Shown: positions 41,915 through 49,804 of the stretch, piece after piece
How positions within the stretch are numbered: the stretch's first letter is position 1
Layout of the letters: each line of letters starts with the position of its first letter
Virus record (IMG/VR): IMGVR_UViG_3300047094_001628
Span: 1 to 53,281 of that record
DNA length: 53,281 bases
Strand: one strand, 5' to 3'
Source of the DNA: a virus
Notes under the pieces: generated by a model
The model's input: only the letters and a program-made list of their open reading frames with translations
Told to the model about the DNA's origin: nothing
Databases searched by the model: none
Made by a program: the position numbers and the translations under genes

Positions 41915-43777
41915 TTAACGTAATTCTCTCAAATCGAAAGTACGGATACCGTCACAAGTCACACGACCATAGAAACGGTTGTTAACCATTTTCTTAGCGT
42001 ATCTTGTCATTATACCTTTGATAGGTGTAAAGTTGAACGGATTGTACATAGTAGGCGTCAATTGTAGAGGTACATACGGAGCGTAAATGTAACCTGTGTC
42101 TAACAATGAAGTACCTTTGTGACCGATGATAAGTTGGTTTGGTGGGAAATATGGATCTCTGTAAACCTGATATCTGCCGGATAGTGTACCAATTCTCTCA
42201 ATACCCATGTTGTATTGATCTTGCTCAGGAGCAGCGTTTGATACGTGGAAATATTCCAAATCATCAAAGATTGCTGAAATCTCAGAAGAACAAACGATCC
42301 AGTTAGCACCACCTCTCAATGTCGACTTATGGATTTGTGCCGACAATTGGTTGATAGCGGTAATAAGTGTTTGGTTCCAATCTTTCTGAGTATAAGGAGT
42401 AGTTCCTGTAGAAGCCAATCTCTTCCAACCGTTGTAATCCCATCTCAAGTTCCAAGCAGCACCTTTTCTCAAATCTCTCAAAATCTCTCTGTCGATTTCT
42501 GCGGCAACTTGTTCAGAAAGAAGAGCTGTAAGCTCAGCTTCTGCATCAATGTTGTGGAACGCTGAAACGTCTTGAGCAAGTTCAGGAGACCATTGTGCTC
42601 TCAATTTACGTTCTGTTACAGATACTGTAACTGATTCTAAATCGAAAGAAACCTCACCGATTTGATCTTCGAATTCAAGTTCTTTATAAACTCTGTAAAT
42701 CGCGATAAAGGCGTTGTTGGTTGTAGCTGTTGAAGCAAATGTTGATCCTGTGTAACCATCAGGTGTTGTTTGTCCACAAGAAACACATACTGGTTGTTGT
42801 AAATCAACCTCCAAATAAATAATACCATTCGCATCACAAACATTATTGTATGCACCGCCCGAATTGTTACCAATCGGCCAAGTAGTGTTGGTTTGTGAAC
42901 CGTATTGAACGATACCTTTACCGTACTTTTGAGTTACCACTCTGAAAAGGTAAGGATTACCATTACCAGGAGCTCGACTTGAAGTTGTTGCGTTACCATA
43001 AGCTCCGAAAATGTTCAAACCTGAAAGGAATTCTTCGGTATCCATGGTATTACCATTTGGTCCGATCAATTGACCAGCACCAGCGTTTGAGAATCCACTC
43101 ATCGCTAAAATTACTTTACGATAATCAGATGATGTGTATGCTGAGGGGACTAAAAATCCACTAGCATCCCAAGCAACTGTCATTGTTGTAGCAGTTGTGG
43201 CTGTCCATTTACCTTTGGAGTAGTCAAAAAGACCTGGAGGGTTTAATGTTGCCTCATCACCTTCATAAAATAAATCGTAAAGATCTTTTTGGTAATAAGG
43301 GTTATAAGTACCTGTGCTGTCCGCTGCAGTATAACCTGCATTTTGATTTCCTGGATAGTTACCAGGTGAACCAATTGGAGCATAGTGGTCACCACTTTGA
43401 CCTAACCATCCCAAATCATTTGGTGATGTTCCACCCGAATAACCTTGAATTTTAGGAACAAAGTAGAACAATTTACCGATAGGTAAGTTCATTGCTTGTA
43501 CCGATACGATATCGTTTGCCAAAAGTTTTGAGAAAACCCTTCTTACGATAGGAAATACAACGGTTTCAAAAGAACCACTGTCAGAAGTCGATGATGCTTC
43601 GTTTATCAAGAATGACGCTTGGTTCTCATATAACTGAGCAACGTTTTCTTTCATATGACCTTTTAGTCCTTCTAAGAACCCAAGTTTGTCCCACTTGTTG
43701 ATTGTATCTTCTTTGATAACTTTAAGGTGTTTTAACCCAATGTTACCAACAAGACCGCTTTCTAATAATGCACCCAT
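41915..43777 (-). CDS. Major capsid protein, T4 gp23-like
   Basis: A 620-residue protein with T4 gp23 features: an N-terminal helical propeptide (1-60), FPIVRRVFSKLLANDIVSVQ (75-94), MNLPIGKLFYFVPKI (96-110) and a C-terminal RFYGRVTCDGIRTFDLREL. Codons are noticeably more G+C-rich and regular than in its neighbours, as expected for a very highly expressed gene. The sequence LINEASS at 57-63 gives an INE|A site fitting the T4 prohead-protease preference for cutting after Glu, which would release a mature chain of about 560 residues. It is downstream of the scaffold gene after 20 bases and is followed by a strong terminator. Confidence 0.93.
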   Translation of the reverse strand: MGALLESGLVGNIGLKHLKVIKEDTINKWDKLGFLEGLKGHMKENVAQLYENQASFLINEASSTSDSGSFETVVFPIVRRVFSKLLANDIVSVQAMNLPIGKLFYFVPKIQGYSGGTSPNDLGWLGQSGDHYAPIGSPGNYPGNQNAGYTAADSTGTYNPYYQKDLYDLFYEGDEATLNPPGLFDYSKGKWTATTATTMTVAWDASGFLVPSAYTSSDYRKVILAMSGFSNAGAGQLIGPNGNTMDTEEFLSGLNIFGAYGNATTSSRAPGNGNPYLFRVVTQKYGKGIVQYGSQTNTTWPIGNNSGGAYNNVCDANGIIYLEVDLQQPVCVSCGQTTPDGYTGSTFASTATTNNAFIAIYRVYKELEFEDQIGEVSFDLESVTVSVTERKLRAQWSPELAQDVSAFHNIDAEAELTALLSEQVAAEIDREILRDLRKGAAWNLRWDYNGWKRLASTGTTPYTQKDWNQTLITAINQLSAQIHKSTLRGGANWIVCSSEISAIFDDLEYFHVSNAAPEQDQYNMGIERIGTLSGRYQVYRDPYFPPNQLIIGHKGTSLLDTGYIYAPYVPLQLTPTMYNPFNFTPIKGIMTRYAKKMVNNRFYGRVTCDGIRTFDLRELR

Positions 43778-43797
43778 TTTTTTTTATTTAGTTTTGT

Positions 43798-45390
43798 TTA
43801 TTTGTTTATTTTTTGCATGATATCCTTCATTCTCAAGAACTGAGGATTTTCATAAGTTTTTGATTCGATTAAATTTTGTGAAGAACCTGAACTATGTGTT
43901 TTTTCGATTTTTTCCATAGATTCAGTCACAACATTTTTCGAGGAATTTGTTAATTCGTTTTTAATTGAATTGTAAAGATTTTTGGATTCTTTGATTGATT
44001 CAACATCATCAAACCTTCTAAGAATGTTAATTTTTTCTTGTTTTGAAGTAGGATGTTCTGTGAACAATCTAGTTGCATAAGCCAAATTGGAATTGAAAAC
44101 AGCAACTTCATTAAGTTTTTCTCTGAAAACATTTAAAGCTTTTTGATACTCAACATTCTTCTGTCTTAGAGATTGAACTTCTTCACTCACTGCCGAATTC
44201 GGGATTACTTTAGCTTTTGGTAAACCTTTTCTCAGTCCGTAATTTCTAGTTCCGTTACTTAGTGTTCTAGCCGCTTCTTTAGTTTCACCTTTTGAGAAAG
44301 CTCTGGCGATTCTGTTTTCCACAGCAGAAATGTCATGTTTCTTACCTTCCTTATATTCAAATTTCTTGGGAGAAAGATTCATTCCAGTACCTTTAGCTTT
44401 TCCTGTAGGTTGTATTTTTCCAATACCCTCTTTTGTTTCAGTTTTTTTAGCTTTAGGGGCTGTTTTTTCACCTGGTCTATGGAAAGGACTGCGTTTTTTA
44501 TCTTTACCAGTTTCAACTTTTTCTTTTTCTTTTGGTTTTGTAGTTGTAGATTCTTTGGTTTCGGCTTTTGAACCCAATGGTTTACCAGCTTTCCAATTTG
44601 AAAACATTATTGGTTTCATACCACTTTTTGATTCATGCATAGATTCCTCCATATCTTCTTCATCGATTTCGTCATCTGTGTCTTCCTCATCCATAGAAAT
44701 TTCATACACAACCTCATCCATTTCTTCATCCATTTCTTCATCCATTTCTTCATCCATTTCTTCATCCATTTCCTCATCCATTTCTTCTGAGAAAATATCA
44801 TTCATGATTTGGTCCATTTGGGAATCGGACATTTTTTCGGTAATAGATTCGTTTGTTGAGATGATATATTCTACATCTTCTTCTTCGTCATCAAGGTGAA
44901 TTTTATCACCTTCTTTTTTCACGATAATTCTATCAGATGGACCCATTTTTTTGAAAACACTTAATACGTCTTCCATCGATGCGTCATCAGGGATTTCTAC
45001 AACATCTTCATCTTCAATGTCGATATCTAATTCGTCGGAATCCATATCCATTTCATCTTCAGAGTCCATATCCATTTCATCTTCAGAGTCCATATCCATA
45101 TCATCTTCAGAGTCCATATCCATATCATCTTCAGAATCCATATCCATATCATCTTCAGAATCCATATCCATATCATCTTCAGAATCCATATCAATTTCAT
45201 CTTCAGAATCTATTTCAGGTTCAGCTTGTTCTTTTAGTTTATTTTTAGTCTTTAACGACTCTTTTACTAGCTCAGAGATTTCTTCCTTCATTGTTGAAGC
45301 AAGTATTCCTTTTGCGTTTTCAGTTACAACATCTTCTAGATTTTTCATCTGAAGAAGAGCTTCTTCTACTAATGACTTTTTGTCTGCCAT
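43798..45390 (-). CDS. Prohead core scaffold protein with acidic repeats (gp22-like position)
   Basis: A 530-residue, highly charged protein between protease and capsid genes, the place of gp22 in T4. Residues 61-118 are about seven 8-residue units of the type MDSEDDMD; residues 201-225 are about six MDEE units; a basic Lys/Thr/Pro-rich region (270-350) and a helical coiled coil (400-530) follow. Such an acid-rich, helical composition suits an internal scaffold that is digested during head maturation. No conserved catalytic motif is seen. It has its own TATTTATA motif upstream and a terminator separates it from the preceding gene. Confidence 0.75.
   Translation of the reverse strand: MADKKSLVEEALLQMKNLEDVVTENAKGILASTMKEEISELVKESLKTKNKLKEQAEPEIDSEDEIDMDSEDDMDMDSEDDMDMDSEDDMDMDSEDDMDMDSEDEMDMDSEDEMDMDSDELDIDIEDEDVVEIPDDASMEDVLSVFKKMGPSDRIIVKKEGDKIHLDDEEEDVEYIISTNESITEKMSDSQMDQIMNDIFSEEMDEEMDEEMDEEMDEEMDEEMDEVVYEISMDEEDTDDEIDEEDMEESMHESKSGMKPIMFSNWKAGKPLGSKAETKESTTTKPKEKEKVETGKDKKRSPFHRPGEKTAPKAKKTETKEGIGKIQPTGKAKGTGMNLSPKKFEYKEGKKHDISAVENRIARAFSKGETKEAARTLSNGTRNYGLRKGLPKAKVIPNSAVSEEVQSLRQKNVEYQKALNVFREKLNEVAVFNSNLAYATRLFTEHPTSKQEKINILRRFDDVESIKESKNLYNSIKNELTNSSKNVVTESMEKIEKTHSSGSSQNLIESKTYENPQFLRMKDIMQKINK
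44711..44787 (-). repeat. Tandem 12-bp coding repeats in the scaffold gene
   Basis: About six tandem 12-base units (plus-strand core TCATCCATTTCT) encoding repeated MDEE. Perfect or near-perfect copies imply recent slippage. Confidence 0.85.
45036..45208 (-). repeat. Tandem 24-bp coding repeats in the scaffold gene
   Basis: About seven 24-base units encoding MDSED(D/E)MD. Copies differ at a few third positions, so the array is somewhat older than the 12-base array. Confidence 0.85.
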
Positions 45391-45409
45391 AAAATATTAA
45401 ATTTTTCCA

Positions 45410-45417
45410 TATAAATA
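45410..45417 (-). promoter_or_regulatory. TATTTATA late-promoter candidate
   Basis: TATTTATA on the minus strand, 20 bases before the scaffold ATG and just downstream of a terminator, as expected for a new transcription start. Confidence 0.45.
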
Positions 45418-45480
45418 TATCCATAGCGCAAAAAATATTGATTTTTAAAATTTTATTTGTAAAAAAATTAAACAAAAAAA

Positions 45481-45502
45481 AACCCCACTCTTTGGTGGGG
45501 TT
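45481..45502 (-). terminator. Intrinsic terminator upstream of the scaffold-capsid unit
   Basis: AACCCCAC (45481-45488) pairs with GTGGGGTT (45495-45502) around a six-base loop; on the minus strand the stem is followed by a long T run. It ends the transcript carrying the protease and the 70-residue gene. Confidence 0.85.
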
Positions 45503-45507
45503 CATTT

Positions 45508-45720
45508 TTACTCGATCACTTCATCGATTTTACTCTCAATCACTGACGTTATTCGCCAATCATGTTGAAAGCCTTGATACTTTCCAGTTACTTTTGCCTC
45601 AACATCAGTAACTGAAATTGCTCGTACCAATTTCATTTCAGTGATTTTTTTGATCTTACCTGAATTTTCATCAGGTAGATCGTATTGTACTTTACATACA
45701 AAATATTTAGAATCTTCCAT
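45508..45720 (-). CDS. DUF4494-like small protein, 70 aa
   Basis: A 70-residue protein with YFVCKVQYDLPDENSGKIKK (6-25), then TEMKLVRAISVTDVEAKVT (27-45), the pattern of DUF4494, a small domain common in Bacteroidota and their phages. Function unknown. It sits between protease and scaffold, three bases after the protease gene, and is followed by a terminator. It is one of the clues to the host phylum. Confidence 0.6.
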   Translation of the reverse strand: MEDSKYFVCKVQYDLPDENSGKIKKITEMKLVRAISVTDVEAKVTGKYQGFQHDWRITSVIESKIDEVIE

Positions 45721-45723
45721 AAA

Positions 45724-46455
45724 TTATTTTCTTAAAAAGTTATTCAATTTATTCATCAAGTCAATAGACCGATTCATAGGATTTGTGTTATCAGTGGATT
45801 CTGACGATATCTGCCTTAATTTTTTTTCTTCTTCAATATTTTCATCGAATGAATGTCGATCGTCAATGTTTGAGAACAAATAAGCTCCTGGTGTGGAAGG
45901 TGAAGAAACTAGGTCAAAACATATTAATTCAAAATCCTTTTGAACTTCGTTTTGCTCTCCAACTTTTTTCAGAGACCCAACACCCCTAGATGATATTCCT
46001 AAAGTTACTCCTTGTCTTAGTAAATTTGCGGCTTGATCTCCCTTGGTTGATACAATCCCCCTCTCATGAAATCCAGGTGACGTTAAAAGTTTTAGTTTTC
46101 CAAGTAACATTTGACCTTCCCACCATAAGTCACTAATTATGTGAGACACTCGGTCTAAATCAATCAATGAAGACTCTGGATGGTTTAATTCAGATAATGC
46201 TACTCCTTTCTTAATTAATTTTTTGTAATTCTCAGCTTCTCTTTTAAGAATTTGTTCTGGATAAATTCTACCATTTCTATTTGGTGTATTATATTTTTGT
46301 AATACAGCATAGAATTCAAAAGGTTTCGAATAATCTAATTGAGTTTTTTGTTCTTCCAAAACTTTTATGTTTCTGTGATCTGTGGCAGACACAAATCCTG
46401 CGTCCATCTCAATCAAGATACCTTTTCCCACTTCGTTTGGTCCTAATATTTTCAT
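45724..46455 (-). CDS. Prohead core protease, T4 gp21-like
   Basis: A 243-residue serine protease of the herpesvirus/T4-type prohead family. The catalytic region shows ELNHPESS with H92 and GISSRG with S155 or S156, and the typical early segment YNTPNRNGRIYP (55-66). It should cut scaffold and capsid propeptides after Glu. Its gene order before scaffold and capsid follows T4. Two overlapping TATTTAT motifs precede the ATG. Confidence 0.9.
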   Translation of the reverse strand: MKILGPNEVGKGILIEMDAGFVSATDHRNIKVLEEQKTQLDYSKPFEFYAVLQKYNTPNRNGRIYPEQILKREAENYKKLIKKGVALSELNHPESSLIDLDRVSHIISDLWWEGQMLLGKLKLLTSPGFHERGIVSTKGDQAANLLRQGVTLGISSRGVGSLKKVGEQNEVQKDFELICFDLVSSPSTPGAYLFSNIDDRHSFDENIEEEKKLRQISSESTDNTNPMNRSIDLMNKLNNFLRK

Positions 46456-46464
46456 AAAAAATTT

Positions 46465-46475
46465 ATAAATAAATA
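46465..46475 (-). promoter_or_regulatory. Two overlapping TATTTAT late-promoter candidates
   Basis: On the minus strand TATTTATTTAT lies 9 bases before the protease ATG, giving two overlapping copies of the motif. Confidence 0.4.
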
Positions 46476-46925
46476 TTAGCTAGTTTCGATTGTTTTTGTT
46501 TTTTTTGTTTTTTCAAAATCGAAATAAATATTTTGAGAAAAATTATGGGAATTTATGAAAGAAGTTATATCTTGCAAATGTTTTTTTAAGGTCAGAGATT
46601 TGAACTCAACATTTTTATTTACAAAAAAAGTTATTTCTAAATTCATAAAACTTTTTTTACCCATAACAAGACCACTAGTTCTAAGATCTAAATCACAAAT
46701 GAATGTAGATTGAAATAAATTAAGATCTAAAAAATCACCTATGGTTTCTTTGATTTCTCTATTTAATATGTTTATGACTCTCGACCAATTTTCAACATTT
46801 TTTTTGGGTGTTACCCAACTTTGGATATTCAAATACAATGATTTAAATGTTCTTGAATCCACCGTACCGTACGTACTTTTTAATCTTGTAAATCCATTTA
46901 ATTTACACGTTTTGCCTTTTTTCAT
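46476..46925 (-). CDS. Hypothetical protein in the head module, 149 aa
   Basis: A 149-residue basic protein starting KKGKTCKLNGFTRLKSTYG, with mixed alpha/beta character and FMNLEITFFVNKNVEF near 91-106. No family recognised. It lies upstream of the protease, where T4 keeps small core proteins gp67 and gp68, but it is not acidic or coiled like those. A head-assembly role is suggested only by position. Confidence 0.5.
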   Translation of the reverse strand: MKKGKTCKLNGFTRLKSTYGTVDSRTFKSLYLNIQSWVTPKKNVENWSRVINILNREIKETIGDFLDLNLFQSTFICDLDLRTSGLVMGKKSFMNLEITFFVNKNVEFKSLTLKKHLQDITSFINSHNFSQNIYFDFEKTKKTKTIETS

Positions 46926-46970
46926 TAATTAACTTCATAACAATGGTTTATTTTTTTTCAAAAAAATAGT

Positions 46971-46980
46971 TATAATATTG
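46971..46980 (+). promoter_or_regulatory. Possible promoter of the bS21 gene
   Basis: TATAAT (46971-46976) overlaps TAATATTG (46973-46980), one base from the Bacteroidota -7 element TAnnTTTG. It lies about 45 bases upstream of the bS21 start. No clear upstream element is seen. It is unlike the TATTTAT motif of the structural genes. Confidence 0.3.
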
Positions 46981-47022
46981 ATATAAATCAAATTTTTTCC
47001 ATTATTAATATAATTAGTTGAT

Positions 47023-47214
47023 ATGATAATAATAAAAATTAATGGTACGTCGAATCTCGACAAAAGCCTCAAATTATTGAAAGGAAAAATAATCAGAACC
47101 AAACAGAATGAAATTCTTTTATCAAGATTATCTCATGAAAGTAAATCTCAAAAAAGAAGAAAGGAAATTCTAAAAGCTCAGTTTATACAAAAAAAACGTA
47201 GTTCTGAGGGGTAA
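47023..47214 (+). CDS. rpsU: Ribosomal protein bS21 homologue
   Basis: A 63-residue basic protein with the bS21 pattern: a short strand IIIKINGTSNLDKSLKLLKG (2-21), then a helix containing RTKQNEILLSRL and a C-terminal helix SQKRRKEILKAQFIQKKR (42-59). It is closest in style to the short Bacteroidota form. bS21 binds the small subunit beside the 16S rRNA 3' end; in Flavobacterium it helps hide the anti-Shine-Dalgarno sequence. It is alone on the plus strand inside the minus-strand head module, ends two bases before the convergent gene and has no Shine-Dalgarno site. It may alter ribosome specificity for phage messages; this is inference. Confidence 0.85.
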   Translation: MIIIKINGTSNLDKSLKLLKGKIIRTKQNEILLSRLSHESKSQKRRKEILKAQFIQKKRSSEG

Positions 47215-47216
47215 AT

Positions 47217-47918
47217 TTACAAACTCTCGTATAGGTTTTTTAACCTAACAAAGTTAATCCTATCAAAAGTTTCTTTCTCAATGGTACTGATGGTTTCTTG
47301 AATTTTTGAAGAAATGTCTTCAGTATTTTCTTTTGAGATGTCTAGTAATTTATTGATAGTATTGGTTTTGACTTCGTCATATTTTTTTTGAAGAGTTTCT
47401 TCACTCTCTGTCAAAATACTCATCAACTCTTTTTGAGTATTTTCATCTAAATTCGAAATATAATTAGACGCGGTACTATTTGCGATCTTCAGAATAGAAT
47501 TAATGGGTAAGTTGATATTTTCTTTCTTTTCTGTATCTTCTGAAAGTTGATTAATTAACCTTTTTTTAGAGTGTGCACACTCCACCAAATTTGTAAAATC
47601 AGGGTAAATTAAATTATCAATATCCTCGTATATGTTATCAGTTTTGATTTCTTTAACCCAAAATTCGGCCAATTTTTTCTTTACCGATTTTTTATTTTCT
47701 TCAATCTGTTTTACAGATTCTTGAATAAAAATTTCAGCAGTGTCCTTATCTAAAGACCTTGTGTTTTTTAATGATTGATAGTGATAAAATACAGAAGTTA
47801 AATCTTTATTTTCAAGAACCAATTTCTTGAATTTTTTAATCTCCTGTTCGAAAATACCATTTTGGTATGACGAGATTAGATGATCTTCTATTGATGAAAA
47901 AAGTTCTCCGAATTTCAT
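47217..47918 (-). CDS. Hypothetical coiled-coil protein between portal and protease, 233 aa
   Basis: A 233-residue, helical, charged protein (Glu, Lys and Asn rich) with long coiled-coil stretches at 40-100 and 160-220. Twelve bases separate it from the portal gene. In T4 the interval between portal and protease codes for prohead core proteins gp67 and gp68; a similar core role is plausible from the helical, acidic nature and position. No family recognised. Confidence 0.55.
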   Translation of the reverse strand: MKFGELFSSIEDHLISSYQNGIFEQEIKKFKKLVLENKDLTSVFYHYQSLKNTRSLDKDTAEIFIQESVKQIEENKKSVKKKLAEFWVKEIKTDNIYEDIDNLIYPDFTNLVECAHSKKRLINQLSEDTEKKENINLPINSILKIANSTASNYISNLDENTQKELMSILTESEETLQKKYDEVKTNTINKLLDISKENTEDISSKIQETISTIEKETFDRINFVRLKNLYESL

Positions 47919-47930
47919 AATGTTTATTTA

Positions 47931-49775
47931 TTAAATATTATCGTCCGACAATTTATCCAACACTTGACTTATTGATTGTAATATTTTTTCTCCTTTATCA
48001 AAATCAATCTCACTTTTTTCTTCGATTTCCAATCTTTCTAGAATAATATTTGTGGACTTCTTTTTATTTTCAGGAGCTAATACTGGTTCTTCAGGAGGAG
48101 GAAGTGTTTCACCACCAGGTCCAGGTGCCATACCACCTAATTCACCACCCATAGGCGGCAAAGGTTCCGCACCACTAGGTGGAACAGATCCACTCGTGGC
48201 AGTTTCACCACTTAAAACTGATTTACTGTACAGTTTATCAATATTATCAAATATACCCGTTCTATTAATAACGTTAGGAGTATTTGCCAACTCAGCGGCA
48301 ACTGCGATCTCCATTCTTTGTTGGTTAAGATCCAATTTGATTTCATCGTCAGAGAAACCAAGTATGTGTTTTTTAGCCCAAGCATTAGATACAGGTGCAA
48401 TTCCCTCAATTTTTGTAACAGCATCTCGATACAATAACATTTTTTCTTTCCAAACTTCCACAGTAAGTAAATCAGCTTGTTTTGATGGATTGGTCAAAGA
48501 CAATTGAAATGAACCTAGTTCATCCTCAAACCCTAAAAGAAATAAATGAATTATTGCGATTTTATTTAGTTCAGCAATCATACATTTTTGAATACGATTG
48601 ATCGTTCTAGCAAAACGAATATCTTGAAGTGATAAATTTTTCCCATCTCCGACGGGTTCTTCAAATCCTAAAAATGCTTTAGGAATTCTTAAAGCTGTTA
48701 GAAGTTTCTTCTGAATGTACTCGATATCAGCAATTTCAGAAAGATTTTGAGCCCCTGCTAAGGTATCAATAGGTGTTGGTGCGGCAGGGTCTCTAACAGG
48801 AATAAAGAAATCTTGGTCAACCGCCATTTGATTGAATCTCATATCGACATTACCCGTTTTAGGATCAGCTATTTGGTCTTTTTTGAATTGTTGTGCAAAT
48901 CTTTGTACATATGGATACACATCAGCGTCATCCATATTCCCGACATAAACTTTGAAAACTCTTCTCTCAGGTGCTCGTGAGGTCCTATAAACTAACATCG
49001 CATCCTCAGCTAACACCAATTGTTTCCAAATTCTTCTTGCCTTCTCAGTCATCGATGTACCATATGGTAACTTACGATCATCTCCTAACAATCTAAAATG
49101 TGCAATTTCCCAACTATTAAAATCAAGTTGTTTGTTTTTCCAAGTGAATGTCAAACTTTTCACATCTGGTCTTGATGATTGTGCAGCCCCAAAACCTGAG
49201 GTTGCTCTACCTTTCATACCAACCTCGATCCTTTCTATCTCTATATTTGGTAATTGTAGACACCCAACAACACCTCTTTCAGGATCTAATTTCAAAAACA
49301 CAAAATTATCACCATACTTAGCGGTATTACGCGTCCACATAGGTAAATTTGTATTGATATCTAAAGCATTATTAAACAAGTCAGCTAAAATTGATTTAAT
49401 CCTCGGTGAGTCCGAATAGATTTGTAACATAAATCCATTTTCATCGACCGTAGTTGATTCTTCAGCGTATGTGTCTAATGCTGAGGCAATTTCAGGTGTG
49501 TATTCCATACTTTCAAAATCATAATATGAAGCCAATCTTGTTGGTTCATAATATACCGCTTGATTGTATAGATTATTTTCAACTTTAGCCCATTGACTTA
49601 CAAGATAATATGTTTGTTGAGCTTGAAGTTTTTGTTTTTCATATTCGTCTTTATTTTGGGTCTTGAGTAATTCTTTTTTATCAAAAGTATATGTTGGTAA
49701 ATCTTGACCCAATAAAGAATTTGGCCCTAAACTTTGAGATAATCTCTGCCAAATCGTTAAATTTTTATTTTCCAT
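47931..49775 (-). CDS. Portal protein, T4 gp20-like
   Basis: I use the ATG at 49775 (MENKNLTIWQRLSQ), not a TTG three codons earlier. The 614-residue product has T4-type portal signs: ASYYDFESMEYTPEIASALD (65-84), a central ARRIWKQLVLAEDAMLVYR then RAPERRVFKVYVGNM, and ALRIPKAFLGFEEPVGDG followed by LSLQDIRFARTINRIQ. The C-terminal 100 residues are Gly/Pro-rich then acidic. The portal ring is the head vertex through which DNA enters. It follows the terminase gene as in T4 but without sheath and tube genes between. Confidence 0.9.
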   Translation of the reverse strand: MENKNLTIWQRLSQSLGPNSLLGQDLPTYTFDKKELLKTQNKDEYEKQKLQAQQTYYLVSQWAKVENNLYNQAVYYEPTRLASYYDFESMEYTPEIASALDTYAEESTTVDENGFMLQIYSDSPRIKSILADLFNNALDINTNLPMWTRNTAKYGDNFVFLKLDPERGVVGCLQLPNIEIERIEVGMKGRATSGFGAAQSSRPDVKSLTFTWKNKQLDFNSWEIAHFRLLGDDRKLPYGTSMTEKARRIWKQLVLAEDAMLVYRTSRAPERRVFKVYVGNMDDADVYPYVQRFAQQFKKDQIADPKTGNVDMRFNQMAVDQDFFIPVRDPAAPTPIDTLAGAQNLSEIADIEYIQKKLLTALRIPKAFLGFEEPVGDGKNLSLQDIRFARTINRIQKCMIAELNKIAIIHLFLLGFEDELGSFQLSLTNPSKQADLLTVEVWKEKMLLYRDAVTKIEGIAPVSNAWAKKHILGFSDDEIKLDLNQQRMEIAVAAELANTPNVINRTGIFDNIDKLYSKSVLSGETATSGSVPPSGAEPLPPMGGELGGMAPGPGGETLPPPEEPVLAPENKKKSTNIILERLEIEEKSEIDFDKGEKILQSISQVLDKLSDDNI

Positions 49776-49783
49776 AATTAACA

Positions 49784-49790
49784 ATAAATA
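49784..49790 (-). promoter_or_regulatory. TATTTAT late-promoter candidate
   Basis: TATTTAT on the minus strand, eight bases before the portal ATG at 49775. Confidence 0.4.
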
Positions 49791-49804
49791 TTCGACTAAT
49801 TAAA

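Noticed and set aside
44330-44899. Long plus-strand Ser-rich reading frames (also 44951-45352) opposite the scaffold gene
   Set aside because: They are mirror images of the acidic repeat codons; the Ser runs are what the reverse complement of GAA/GAT-type repeats gives. No start context or domain.
48052-48507. Plus-strand 151-codon frame opposite the portal gene
   Set aside because: It lies wholly inside a well-supported portal gene, with Gly/Pro composition caused by the portal C-terminal linker.
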